NCBI RefSeq assembly: GCF_009928485.1
Contig: NZ_JAABNP010000011.1
Coordinates: forward strand, 1-51,996
Length of the DNA: 51,996 nucleotides
Direction: 5' to 3'
DNA from: Clostridium sp. C2-6-12
GTDB lineage: Bacteria; Bacillota; Clostridia; Clostridiales; Clostridiaceae
Shown here in pieces: positions 18,859-26,887 of the stretch; the first letter of the stretch is position 1, and the number at the start of each line of letters is the position of its first letter. The notes under the pieces were generated by a model. It worked only from the letters and a program-made list of their open reading frames with translations. It made no database searches and was not told the origin of the DNA. The translations under genes and the position numbers were made by a program.

Positions 18859-19038
18859 TTATTTATTGTTTGATTTCAGTTGTCCCTTGTATACAGCAAC
18901 AATTACCGCATCTAATTTTTGACTAGCCAATACGGCCTCATTAGAATCCCGTCCATATATATCAATAACTTTGTATAGATTTGCCCTGGCTTTTTCCATA
19001 GCTTGATTAATATCGGAAATAGTTTCATTATTTTTCAA
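18859..19038 (-). CDS. Spo0E-like aspartyl-phosphate phosphatase
   Basis: A short helical-hairpin protein of the Spo0E family, which dephosphorylates Spo0A~P and delays sporulation. The family pattern is clear: INQAMEKARANLYKVIDIYG, then EAVLASQKLDAVIVAVYK with the SQxLD signature. I favour TTG 19038 because GGAGG lies eight bases upstream. The ATG at 19053 would place that site inside the gene and has no site of its own. The product is about 59 residues, normal for the family. It lies beside a quorum-sensing locus, which may be meaningful for control of sporulation. Confidence 0.8.
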   Translation of the reverse strand: MKNNETISDINQAMEKARANLYKVIDIYGRDSNEAVLASQKLDAVIVAVYKGQLKSNNK

Positions 19039-19519
19039 CTTCACTTCCTCCATTCGGTGATAATAGTGTAAAATAACTGTAGGGTACTATAGATTTATTT
19101 TAATAATAAAGCATTTATCCTACCTTCACATTCATATCATTTTTGGGTTTTATCAATCTAAAGGAATATAATATTACTTAAAATGTGATAATTTAAATGA
19201 AAGAAAAAGTTAAATAAATATCTGCCGACTACTCAAAAGGACTTTTAAGATATAAATTTAGTACATTTTTCACTTTGTTTGATTTACGTTGTATAAAGAA
19301 AGGTAACAATAAATTTTATTTTCCTGTTCAATGTATTTGATTATTTACCCTAAATGCTTATAATAAAGTTAATTATATAATTGTTTACTAAGTTTTACAA
19401 ATTTGAAAAAGTTAAGCATATTATAATTGAATTTGCTTAACTTTTTCCTGTTCCTTACAGAGAGCATTTTGTTGTTTACATGCATATTAGCATGGGTGTA
19501 GTATGACTAAGTAAGATAT

Positions 19520-19647
19520 ATTGCTTTAATCTATGATAAATATCACACTGTTTCAGGGCTATCGGTGTATGTAGATTTGACTTATGCAAATGCAACATTG
19601 GTTAATGATACTTATATTGATATTACTGTTAATATAATTTTTTATAA
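19520..19647 (-). pseudogene. Decayed duplicate of the quorum-sensing pro-peptide gene
   Basis: Read on the minus strand, this region aligns codon by codon with the intact pro-peptide gene at 19826-20020. The intact gene has AAAATTATATTA then ACAAATGTTGCATTTGCT; the relic has AAAATTATATTA then ACCAATGTTGCATTTGCA. The ATG has become a non-start, the AGGAGG site is lost, and TAA codons fall at the second codon, mid-signal peptide and just after the signal peptide. The boundary at the 19,520 end is approximate because similarity fades in the C-terminal part. Confidence 0.75.
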
Positions 19648-19686
19648 GTTTCTGTTAGAAAAAAAGTTAACCAAATTGACAAATGT

Positions 19687-19725
19687 TTTATTTAACATTG
19701 TAGTATGGTGTTGGAATTTGCGACA
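19687..19725 (-). promoter_or_regulatory. Promoter copy in front of the decayed pro-peptide gene
   Basis: On the minus strand this reads ATTCCAACACCATACTACAA then TGTTAAATAAAA. The promoter of the intact gene reads ATTCCAACATTATGTTATAA then TGTTAAATGAAG. The shared frame ATTCCAACA-n2-AT-n2-TAyAATGTTAAAT contains the -10 element, so the duplicated unit included the promoter. Confidence 0.7.
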
Positions 19726-19749
19726 AATTTCTTGATTTATTTTATAAAC

Positions 19750-19795
19750 AAAAAAATGAAGTAAATTGTATTAAAATTTGCTTCATTTTTTTCAT
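19750..19795 (-). terminator. Terminator of the pro-peptide gene
   Basis: AAAAAATGAAGTAAA / TTTGCTTCATTTTTT stem with A and T runs on the two sides, just downstream of the pro-peptide stop. It can act in either direction. Confidence 0.75.
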
Positions 19796-19825
19796 ATTTT
19801 AAAGTATGTTTTGTTGCTTTTATTA

Positions 19826-20020
19826 TTAATTAGGATCTTGTGTATTTAATTGGTATACACTATTAGGATCTTGAGTATTTAAATGATATACATTATTTGA
19901 ATCTACACTTAATGTTGTGCTATTTTTAGTATTTCTAGCCTGTGTAGTTTGAGTTGAAGCAAATGCAACATTTGTTAATAACATTGATGTTGCTATGACT
20001 CCTAATATAATTTTTTTCAT
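19826..20020 (-). CDS. Secreted quorum-sensing pro-peptide with duplicated C-terminus
   Basis: A 64-residue precursor. Residues 1-22 are a Sec signal peptide (MKKIILGVIATSMLLTNVAFA with an A-x-A-like end). A Thr/Asn-rich middle follows, then two near-identical repeats at the C-terminus, VYHLNTQDPN and VYQLNTQDPN. AGGAGG precedes the ATG. It lies 88 bases downstream of an RRNPP-type regulator on the same strand. In known systems of this family a C-terminal fragment is released, re-imported by Opp and bound by the TPR domain. The mature signal is therefore probably cut from the repeated end; its exact length is inference. Confidence 0.75.
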   Translation of the reverse strand: MKKIILGVIATSMLLTNVAFASTQTTQARNTKNSTTLSVDSNNVYHLNTQDPNSVYQLNTQDPN

Positions 20021-20061
20021 AAAATCACCTCCTAAAAAGTTTAATTAAGTGTAATAACCCT

Positions 20062-20098
20062 TCATTTAACATTATAACATAATGTTGGAATATAGCAT
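20062..20098 (-). promoter_or_regulatory. Pro-peptide promoter with a palindromic operator candidate
   Basis: On the minus strand TATAAT lies inside the palindrome AACATTAT-GTT-ATAATGTT, whose halves are exact complements. A related sequence, AACATTATGACATTGTAAC, precedes the regulator gene (minus strand of 21437-21455), and a degenerate copy lies before the decayed duplicate. It is a candidate binding site for the neighbouring regulator. Confidence 0.55.
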
Positions 20099-20108
20099 AA
20101 AAGGTTTT

Positions 20109-21413
20109 TTAGATTTTTTTTATTTGTTTCATTTTTTCTTTTGATTTTCTAGTAAAATATTTGCTTTTTTCTTCATTTCGACCTCTATAATACTCTCCAA
20201 TCTCCAAATATATTAAAGAATAATCTATATTTAAATTTTTTGCTTTATGTGCCATTATCATTAAATTTTCTTTATCTTCTTTTTTTATATAAATGAGCAC
20301 TAAATTATAAATTACTTGTTCAATTAACTTTAAATCTTCTTTTTCATTTTTCTCACATATTTCTAATGCCTGCAAAAGATATGTTTCGACATCTTCATTT
20401 ACATGTTGAAGGACTTTGGATGCAAAATAGAGGTTTTCACCCCAATATTGATTTTTGGGGTTATTTTTCAGAGAGGCTTTTATATATTTGGCTGCATCTT
20501 TATATTTTTTTTTATTAAAATATAGTTCTGAAAGATTCCTGTAAGTCATAGCTATAAAGTCGTTATCATCATATTTCATAGCAATATTAAGTGTTTCTTT
20601 ATATTCTTTTTCTGCTTCATCAAACTTATAATAATCGTTTAAACAGTTAGCGTACACCATTTTAATGCTTAACAACATCTTATAATCATTAATCTGAAAT
20701 TGTTTTAGTAGTTTAAAATACTTTAAAGCTGTATCATATTCACCTAGTTTTTTATATGTTAAAGCCCTGAAATGCAGTATCATTACAGAAAGTTCATCTT
20801 CCATTATTAGATTATTTAGTTTTTCTGCGTAATCTAATTGTTGTAATGCTTTAATATAATTATCAGTAAATATATTATTTCTAGATTTGTATATATAAAA
20901 GTTTATTTCGTCAAAACTTTTTTGGGAATTAATACTTATCTTTAATCCGATATCACACATTTGATCACTTTTAGAAAAACTATGTTTATAGTAGTAAAAA
21001 TTAGCAGCTAATTTATACAATTCTATTTTATTACTATCTATAATATTATACTTTTCCATCAGTTCTTCAGCTTCTAGCAACTTTTGATCAAACAAGTTTA
21101 TTACTTTAATTTCTTTTATTTCACTAATAATGCTATTAGCGAAAATAGAATTTGCTTGTTCATCGTCATCTATCATTAATTCTTCTGGCGTAATTAAAGA
21201 AATATCAATTCCTTTATTCTTTGCAATTTTATTTAAATTTTCAGCAATTCCAGTAGCTAAGTTAAAATTCAACTTTTTCTTATTCTTTTCGATTTGGCTA
21301 ATCATATTTTTTGTACATACGCCTTGTGAAATCTCCGATTGGGTTGCTCCAAGCATTATTTGTCTTATCTTCTTTAATTTTTCACCTTGCATCATTATTT
21401 CATTATTAAACAC
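20109..21413 (-). CDS. RRNPP-type quorum-sensing regulator (HTH + TPR)
   Basis: A 434-residue regulator. Residues about 10-70 form an XRE-type helix-turn-helix (GEKLKKIRQIMLGATQSEIS then MISQIEKNKKKL). The rest is helical, with tetratricopeptide-like repeats such as ALTYKKLGEYDTALKYFKLL and TYRNLSELYFNKKKYKDAAK. This is the layout of Rgg/PlcR/QsrB-type receptors that bind a short imported peptide. The start is GTG 21413, just after GAGGGGGAG; no ATG fits better. The secreted pro-peptide gene follows on the same strand. Targets probably include the adjacent promoters carrying AACATTAT-type palindromes. Confidence 0.8.
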   Translation of the reverse strand: MFNNEIMMQGEKLKKIRQIMLGATQSEISQGVCTKNMISQIEKNKKKLNFNLATGIAENLNKIAKNKGIDISLITPEELMIDDDEQANSIFANSIISEIKEIKVINLFDQKLLEAEELMEKYNIIDSNKIELYKLAANFYYYKHSFSKSDQMCDIGLKISINSQKSFDEINFYIYKSRNNIFTDNYIKALQQLDYAEKLNNLIMEDELSVMILHFRALTYKKLGEYDTALKYFKLLKQFQINDYKMLLSIKMVYANCLNDYYKFDEAEKEYKETLNIAMKYDDNDFIAMTYRNLSELYFNKKKYKDAAKYIKASLKNNPKNQYWGENLYFASKVLQHVNEDVETYLLQALEICEKNEKEDLKLIEQVIYNLVLIYIKKEDKENLMIMAHKAKNLNIDYSLIYLEIGEYYRGRNEEKSKYFTRKSKEKMKQIKKI

Positions 21414-22158
21414 TTAGCTCCCCCTCTCTATTTTGATGTTACAATGTCATAATGTTAATAAACCATAGTAGAGTTTATTATTATCATAAAAAAATAAATA
21501 TTCTAATTATATATTACTAAATGTGGAGTAAAAAGGAAATGTGTTTTTGAGATGATTTTTAGGCGTTTTACGATAAGACTTAAAATAAATAGAATTGTAT
21601 CAGATATACAGGATGTAAACTTTATAAGAACGAAAATCAGTAATATATCATAATTATATCTGTAATTAGAATTATGACTTAAAAGAACAAGCTTCGCAGT
21701 TCTTTTAAGTTGCTACGAGGCTTGTTCTATTCAATCTCTCAGGAAATGATGTATAGAATTATATTAATGAATCTTTTCTAAAGTAAGGCAGTATGCCTGT
21801 AGCATTAAAACTTTAACTTCATCCAAAGTTGGCGTTTTTCTGCCAACTTATTCATTATATTGTTTGAATTATCGAGTAATACTCCTAACGAATATTGCGA
21901 TATTCTATTTTACTATTAAATTTTCGATATAGTAGTTCTTAAAGCAAGTGTATAAATTGAAAGTTGTTTATCTGTATACATCACAATTATTGTTGTTATT
22001 CCAACATAATAGAAATCTCAACTTCGCCATGTTATTTGGATACTCCCTACAACTTTCAAAAGCTTTAGCCAAATAAATCTGAGATAACTTTGAGCAAAAA
22101 AATCACATTTTGATACAATTCTTTATCTAATATGAAGAGATTAGCTAGAGTAGAATTT
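21414..22158. other. 745-base gap with competing hairpins
   Basis: I see no gene. The first 60 bases are the regulator's promoter and operator region. Two hairpins overlap at 21677-21726: ACTTAAAAGAAC / GTTCTTTTAAGT (21677-21688 with 21699-21710) and GAACAAGCTTCG / CGAGGCTTGTTC (21685-21696 with 21715-21726, one mismatch). A short hairpin AAGTTGGC / GCCAACTT lies near 21,828-21,849. The remainder is featureless. Confidence 0.5.
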
Positions 22159-23127
22159 TTATTTTTTCCTTGCTTTTATTATTACTGTTTGATTGATTAT
22201 TGAAGCTTTATGTTCAGAATAGTATTTTCCAGTAATGGGTGCAGAATCTGAGTAGTCATCCGATTCTTCTATTACTCTTTCTATTTCAAAACCTGAACTG
22301 ATGAGAGCATTTATGTATGAAGAAAGCTTCCAGTTTCTGCTGGTAAGGGGTTCTCCAAATTTGGTCCACTGCCTCTCCTGTTCTTTAACATATGATTCAG
22401 CAATCAGGTATTGGCCACCGTTCTCTTTTATGCACGGCAGCATTGGATTGTCCCATGAAAAGATGAATCTGCCCTTTGTCTTAAGATATTTAGAGATAAG
22501 TCCAAATACTTTGTGCAAATCCTGCGCCCAGCCAATGCCATATATAGAATACACACAATCAAAGTGAAGAAATGGGATTCCAGGGTTAACCTCCATTGGA
22601 GATGAAAAAAGAGTTGCTTTGACTTTGTTACTCTTTAAATTGTCATTTGCAGCTTCAATTTGTTTTTCCGAAATATCAAGTCCGTATAGTTCTTTAGCAC
22701 CCTTTCCTGCTAAATAGAGTAGCGACCTTCCATCTCCGCATGCAATTTCAAGAACAGATTTACCCTCTATATTATCAAACAGGTGTAACTTTTCTTCATT
22801 GGGGGCATATGGACCATACTCCGGGAGAATGGTTCCTGTCCAGCCATTTTTCTGAGCGAGATTCCATCCCTTGTTATTTTCAGTAAGATTGTTCTTCATT
22901 GCTCCCGGAATAACGTCATCCGCACTTTCTATCACACCGTTAAAAATAGTATCTATCGAAACGTGAAAATAATCTGCAATAATAGGTATCATGCTTATAT
23001 CCGGGTATGTATTATTATTTTCCCATTTACTTATTGACTGACATGAAACATTAAGTTTATCGGCCAGTTCCTTCTGACTTACATTTTTCTGATTTCTAAG
23101 ATTCTTTATTGTTAAACCAATATTCAT
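22159..23127 (-). CDS. XRE-type HTH fused to a SAM-dependent methyltransferase
   Basis: A 322-residue fusion. Residues 1-65 are a Cro/CI helix-turn-helix (IGLTIKNLRNQKNVSQKELA then SISKWENNNTYPDIS). Residues about 110-320 are a class I methyltransferase with motif I as VLEIACGDGRSLLYLAGKG and an acidic post-I segment LYGLDISEKQ. I start at ATG 23127 because GAAGGAGTATAGGG lies upstream; an upstream extension of 37 codons to 23238 has no support. The methyl acceptor is unknown. Such fusions are frequent in Clostridium genomes, perhaps as self-regulated detoxifying enzymes; that is inference. Confidence 0.8.
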   Translation of the reverse strand: MNIGLTIKNLRNQKNVSQKELADKLNVSCQSISKWENNNTYPDISMIPIIADYFHVSIDTIFNGVIESADDVIPGAMKNNLTENNKGWNLAQKNGWTGTILPEYGPYAPNEEKLHLFDNIEGKSVLEIACGDGRSLLYLAGKGAKELYGLDISEKQIEAANDNLKSNKVKATLFSSPMEVNPGIPFLHFDCVYSIYGIGWAQDLHKVFGLISKYLKTKGRFIFSWDNPMLPCIKENGGQYLIAESYVKEQERQWTKFGEPLTSRNWKLSSYINALISSGFEIERVIEESDDYSDSAPITGKYYSEHKASIINQTVIIKARKK

Positions 23128-23573
23128 TTCCCTATACTCCTTCTTGTTTATTATATGAATAGTATAGTTCAAAATTTGCTCATCACCAATACACTCGTAG
23201 GCGATGTAAGGTAACGTGTCTGTTGATTTTTCGAACATGTTATTTGGTATTGACTGTTGTTATTTTATATTTATAAAGTTTATTACATTAAATTTAATTC
23301 TTGAGTGGTGAAGGCTTTGAATAAAGTAGAAGAATATAATGAGTAAACATTTGAAAACATAAAGCTATTAATGAATATGGTCAAGAATTTTGGTATGCTA
23401 GAGAATTATCGGCAGTATTACAATATGCAAAATAGTTAAATTAAGCTCAGGAGCTGAAAGACAAATAGAAGATATTATACTTTCTAGATATTCTTGTTAT
23501 TTAATAAATTATTTATAACTATCAACTCTAAAAATAATTTTATCAAAATTAATGTTTATTTTCTCTAAATGTT

Positions 23574-23712
23574 TGATATAATATAAATAAGAAAAGTTAG
23601 TGCTGCAAACACTAACTTTACCTAGAACGTTTTTTAGTTTAGCGCTATTAGATTAGAGATTAGATTAACAGATCAAGAACGCTTATTTGTCAGATGGGGC
23701 GTTCTTTTCTGT
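23574..23712 (+). ncRNA. Candidate antisense antitoxin RNA
   Basis: An extended -10 promoter TGATATAAT (23574-23582) predicts an RNA starting near 23,589. It would end at the terminator AAGAACGC (23675-23682) / GCGTTCTT (23699-23706) followed by TTCT. The RNA of about 120 bases contains no ORF. It overlaps, on the opposite strand, the stop codon and the whole 3' UTR of the small membrane peptide gene. This is the layout of RatA-, SR4- and RCd-type antitoxins. Expression is predicted, not shown. Confidence 0.5.
23595..23620 (-). terminator. Terminator of the small membrane peptide mRNA
   Basis: On the minus strand, AAAGTTAGTG / CACTAACTTTT with a 7-base loop is followed by CTTATT. It would end the toxin transcript about 65 bases after its stop codon. 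Confidence 0.6.
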
Positions 23713-23850
23713 TGTCTTAAAACTTATTTTAAAACCTTTCATGTTAATTTCTAGGTTAAATTCACAACCTTTTGAGTTGCTTTTTAAGGCTCTGTTAATC
23801 AGTATCACTAAAGTTAATGTTACTGATAATATTAACACTCCAATTACCAC
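23683..23850 (-). CDS. Small membrane peptide, candidate type I toxin
   Basis: A 55-residue peptide. Residues 1-19 (VIGVLILSVTLTLVILI) are one strong transmembrane helix, followed by a basic and polar tail ending NAPSDK. The start is GTG 23850, about ten bases after AGGGGGTGG. A single helix with a charged tail, a long structured 5' UTR and a convergent antisense RNA overlapping its 3' end match TxpA/BsrG-type toxins of Firmicutes. I do not recognise the exact family. It lies on the chromosomal side of the element's left attachment site. Confidence 0.55.
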   Translation of the reverse strand: MVIGVLILSVTLTLVILINRALKSNSKGCEFNLEINMKGFKISFKTTEKNAPSDK

Positions 23851-24020
23851 AATCTAACACCACCCCCTTAGACTATTATTTCTAACAGCCCAAGGCGGAT
23901 ATTACGAAACTTAGGTTCTTTGAACCTTTAGTTGAGTTATGCTGTGCAAAACGTACAACCACCGTAACCCATCTTTACGGAACATAGGCTTATTATAGCA
24001 TTATTAACTTGTCTATGGAA
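23851..24020 (-). promoter_or_regulatory. Promoter and structured 5' UTR of the small membrane peptide
   Basis: On the minus strand TTCCAT (24020-24015), a 17-base spacer and TATAAT (23997-23992) form a promoter. The leader of about 135 bases can fold into CCGTAA / TTACGG and GGTTC / GAACC hairpins. Long structured leaders that delay translation are typical of type I toxin mRNAs. Confidence 0.5.
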
Positions 24021-24107
24021 TATTTTTATTTTACAGTAGTACAACCTAATACAAAAATGCTGAATTAAAAATTTAGTGCAATTTATAGTACAACTTCATG
24101 CATAATA

Positions 24108-24166
24108 AAAGGCTTAACCATTGCGGTTAAGCCTTTCTTGTTTATATATTGGTACTCCCAGCGGGA
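24108..24166. repeat. Left attachment site (attL) with tRNA terminator
   Basis: The core ATTGGTACTCCCAGCGGGA (24148-24166) is identical to 48013-48031, the 3' end of the tRNA-Arg gene. The 40 bases to its left hold a hairpin, AAAGGCTTAACC / GGTTAAGCCTTT, about 77% identical to the hairpin beside the right copy. The whole 59-base blocks align without gaps. This copy is only a tRNA fragment. Confidence 0.88.
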
Positions 24167-24294
24167 GCAATTATATATGTTTAAGCAAATCTTATAATAT
24201 TTTATAATATCCAATAAAGTATTAATATAACTATGGTTTAGAGTATAAATGTATTTTATAAAATAACGTAGCTTTAACTTTCAAATTGGAAAAT

Positions 24295-24312
24295 AGTCAC
24301 CTTGTGGTCACC
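24295..24312. repeat. Bipartite GTCACC repeat near attL
   Basis: GTCACC occurs at 24296 and 24307, 11 bases apart, between attL and the integrase gene. Four related GTCAC/GTCAT words near attR make these candidate arm-type binding sites for the integrase. Confidence 0.55.
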
Positions 24313-24379
24313 GTATTCGTATTTTATCTTAGCAATATATTTCATTAAGTGAAATCATAACATTGCTTATTAAAATACT

Positions 24380-25534
24380 TCAAGGTTTATATTTAAATAT
24401 ATTATCAAGTAATGCTGCAGTATTATCTCTCATATCATCCATAACATGAGTATAAGTATCTAAAGTTTCAGATATGCTTTTATGTCCAAGCCTTTCAGAT
24501 ACAACCTTAATGTTTTCACCATTAAATATTAATAAAGTAGCATGAGTATGCCTGAGGGCATGAAATGTTATTTGTTTTAAGGCCCTATAATTTCCTAAAT
24601 CCTTATTAGGCTGTGATTTCATTTTATCATTTAATGAATCTTTATATTTTGAAATCTCACCAGTAAAATTCATTGATAGGTTTCTAGGGTTACACATAGA
24701 ACCTTCACGGCTTAATACAACAAAATCTGTTTTAAGAGCCTCTCCTTTGATACTTTGTAAGTGATCAATTAATATTTCTGGTAAACTCATTTTTCTGTAA
24801 CTTGTTGGTGTCTTCAACTTATCTGTAAATACTAATTCCTTAGTGTTTCTATCATATACAACCTGGTGTATAACATTTAAATATTTTGTTTTAAAATTAA
24901 TATCACACCAACGTAGTCCACACAATTCACCAATCCTTAGCCCTGTAAATAATTCAATTAAAACTGGAGTATAAAGATAGGTGTCTTCTATTTCGCTTAG
25001 GAAAAAGTCAATTTCATCTTTGCTCCAAAATTCAACTTTAGGTTTTTCAATTTTAACTCTTTCAATATCTGTTGGTAAGTTATAGATAAGTTTATTTTTT
25101 TGTGCATATTTTAAACAGTTATTTAGTGTTTCAATAATCTTTTTAGCACTAGAAGCCTTAGCACCTTCATTAATAAGGCTATTATAAAAATCTTGAACAA
25201 TTATATTAGTAATTTTATTTAGTCTGTAATGACCTAGTTTAGGGATTATATGAGTATCTATTCTTGATCTATAATTAGTTATGGTATTAGTGCTAATTGT
25301 ATTTACCTTATATTCATTAAACCATTTATTTATAAAATCTTTTAAAAGTACATTGCTCTCTGTAGAGGCAACATACCCTCTATTTTTTTGTGCTAATGTT
25401 TCTGTAGCAAATTTTTCAGCATCTTTTTTAGTTTTAAATCCTTGTTTTATAACTCTTTTTCTTTTACCATTTTCATAACCTAAAGGAATATCTACCTTCC
25501 AGTTATATTTTGATAATTGCTTATAACTTGCCAT
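24380..25534 (-). CDS. int: Tyrosine-type site-specific integrase
   Basis: A 384-residue phage/ICE integrase. Residues 1-60 form the AP2-like arm-binding domain typical of Firmicute integrases, 60-150 the core-binding helical domain, and 170-380 the catalytic domain. Catalytic residues are Arg200 (TGLRIGELCGLRW), His325 and Arg328 (HALRHTHATLL), His351 and Tyr361 (LDTYTHV). It lies 214 bases from attL and points toward it, the usual place. It should integrate the element into, and with help excise it from, the 3' end of tRNA-Arg. ATG 25534 follows AGGAGGAGAATCA on the minus strand. Confidence 0.94.
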   Translation of the reverse strand: MASYKQLSKYNWKVDIPLGYENGKRKRVIKQGFKTKKDAEKFATETLAQKNRGYVASTESNVLLKDFINKWFNEYKVNTISTNTITNYRSRIDTHIIPKLGHYRLNKITNIIVQDFYNSLINEGAKASSAKKIIETLNNCLKYAQKNKLIYNLPTDIERVKIEKPKVEFWSKDEIDFFLSEIEDTYLYTPVLIELFTGLRIGELCGLRWCDINFKTKYLNVIHQVVYDRNTKELVFTDKLKTPTSYRKMSLPEILIDHLQSIKGEALKTDFVVLSREGSMCNPRNLSMNFTGEISKYKDSLNDKMKSQPNKDLGNYRALKQITFHALRHTHATLLIFNGENIKVVSERLGHKSISETLDTYTHVMDDMRDNTAALLDNIFKYKP

Positions 25535-25583
25535 TGATTCTCCTCCTAAACATAATGGAGTATTTCATAAATGCTGATGGGAA

Positions 25584-26039
25584 TTATTCATTTTCCATCT
25601 CAAAATCACAATATATTTTTGCTCTTTCTGCAAATGGAATATGGTTAATCATATCAACCATAGAAACTATATTATTAGCAGTAGCTTCTAAAATAAGTTC
25701 AGTTTCTTTATCAAGTAAAGTATAATTGTCAATCTTATCCTCATGTATTGCATAAGATAAAATATCCCGTACAGCTTGTAGTGCTCTTTGTTTAGTATCT
25801 ATTATTTCAATGTTGCCTGTAGAGGCATCAGATACTAGAGCATTATGCTTCCCCATTAATTCATGCACATCTATTTTAAAAGCTTTTGCAATATTTTCAA
25901 CTTTATCATAAGACGGCTTAGATCCCTTTTCTATTCCCCATATTGTAGTTTTAGGAACACTGCTTTTTAATGCTAAATCATCTAAAGACCAGCCTTTTTC
26001 AGTTCGTAATTTTTTTATTCTTTCACCTAAATCATTCAT
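25584..26039 (-). CDS. Phage-type repressor (XRE family)
   Basis: A 151-residue protein with an N-terminal helix-turn-helix (MNDLGERIKKLRTEKGWSL then KTTIWGIEKGSKPSYDKV). The C-terminal helical region has no visible LexA-like protease residues. It is transcribed leftward with the integrase and diverges from a Cro-like gene, so it should be the lysogeny repressor of the element. AGGAGG precedes the ATG. Inverted operator-like copies lie in the shared intergenic region. Without a self-cleavage domain, induction may depend on another signal or an antirepressor. Confidence 0.82.
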   Translation of the reverse strand: MNDLGERIKKLRTEKGWSLDDLALKSSVPKTTIWGIEKGSKPSYDKVENIAKAFKIDVHELMGKHNALVSDASTGNIEIIDTKQRALQAVRDILSYAIHEDKIDNYTLLDKETELILEATANNIVSMVDMINHIPFAERAKIYCDFEMENE

Positions 26040-26068
26040 AATTAAAACCTCCTAATAATATTATTATA

Positions 26069-26187
26069 GTTCAATATTCGGAAAAGTAAACAAAAAAATA
26101 AATAAAGTGATAAACAGAGAAAAACATAGGATATTAAAGAAAAATAAACATAATTTTGTTAAAAACAACAAATTCGGCATATTGAAC
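26069..26187. promoter_or_regulatory. Operator pair in the repressor/Cro intergenic region
   Basis: GTTCAATATTCGGAA (26069-26083) and, in opposite orientation, TTCGGCATATTGAAC (26173-26187; complement GTTCAATATGCCGAA) agree at 13 of 15 positions. They flank the divergent promoters of the two HTH genes, as operators of a lysogeny switch would. Confidence 0.6.
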
Positions 26188-26240
26188 GCTTTTGTTTTGC
26201 ATTCAGAATAAAGTACAATAAATTTGAAAGGAGGGGTTTT

Positions 26241-26441
26241 GTGAAAAATAAATTAAACTCTTTAATACAAGAAAAAAACGTTTCTATTGAGGAAATATCA
26301 AAAGAAACAGGAATAGGTAGAACTACTTTATACCAAACTATAAACGGGAAAAATATTCCGAATGTAGAATATGCTCTTAAATTATCAAAATATTTTTGCG
26401 TTCCGTTAGAAGAATTGTTTTATTTAGATGAAGATAAATAA
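26241..26441 (+). CDS. Cro-like HTH regulator
   Basis: A 66-residue XRE-family protein that is nearly all helix-turn-helix (ISKETGIGRTTLYQTINGKN). The start is GTG 26241 after GAAAGGAGGGG. It diverges from the repressor gene and is first in the rightward lytic/replication transcript, the position of cro in temperate phages. Confidence 0.78.
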   Translation: MKNKLNSLIQEKNVSIEEISKETGIGRTTLYQTINGKNIPNVEYALKLSKYFCVPLEELFYLDEDK

Positions 26442-26575
26442 AAAATATTTTTATTAGATCTATTTTTATATAAAAATCCAGTTAAGCTATGGATGAATTA
26501 AGAAAATATGCATATCTAAAAATATCACATCTAGAATAGGTGCAATGCTTATATAAAATATGTGGAGGTAAGTAG

Positions 26576-26875
26576 ATGGAACAAAAAGAGAAATATGTTT
26601 ATAGAGTATCAGAATTTGCTCAAATAATTGGAAAGCCAGAAGCAACTGTAAGATTAGAGATAAACAAAGGAAATATTGATGCTAGAAAAAGTGGAACTAC
26701 ATGGCTAATTCCTAGAAAGGAAGTTGATAAATATTTAGGAATTACCACAACTGATGAAAGCCTAAAGAAGGACTTAGAAATAGCAGAACTCAGGGGCAAA
26801 GTAAGGTCATTAGAAACACAAATACAAGCGTTCAAAAGTGTGGCCAGTAGTTTAAATCATATCATTGAAATGTAG
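26576..26875 (+). CDS. Helix-turn-helix protein, excisionase-like
   Basis: A 99-residue protein. The first 60 residues are a winged MerR/excisionase-type helix-turn-helix (YRVSEFAQIIGKPEATVR then TTWLIPRKEVDKYLG). The remainder is a likely coiled coil (LRGKVRSLETQIQAFKS). ATG 26576 follows TGGAGGT. As an early gene of the element it could be an excisionase or an early regulator; I cannot separate the two. Confidence 0.65.
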   Translation: MEQKEKYVYRVSEFAQIIGKPEATVRLEINKGNIDARKSGTTWLIPRKEVDKYLGITTTDESLKKDLEIAELRGKVRSLETQIQAFKSVASSLNHIIEM

Positions 26876-26887
26876 AGGTGAGTAAAT

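Noticed and set aside
23038..23238. N-terminal extension of the HTH-methyltransferase
   Set aside because: The 37 extra codons have no ribosome site, while GAAGGAG lies just before ATG 23127.
24148..24166. Second tRNA-Arg gene at the left end
   Set aside because: Only the last 17 bases of the tRNA are present; there is no anticodon or D arm. It is the att duplicate.
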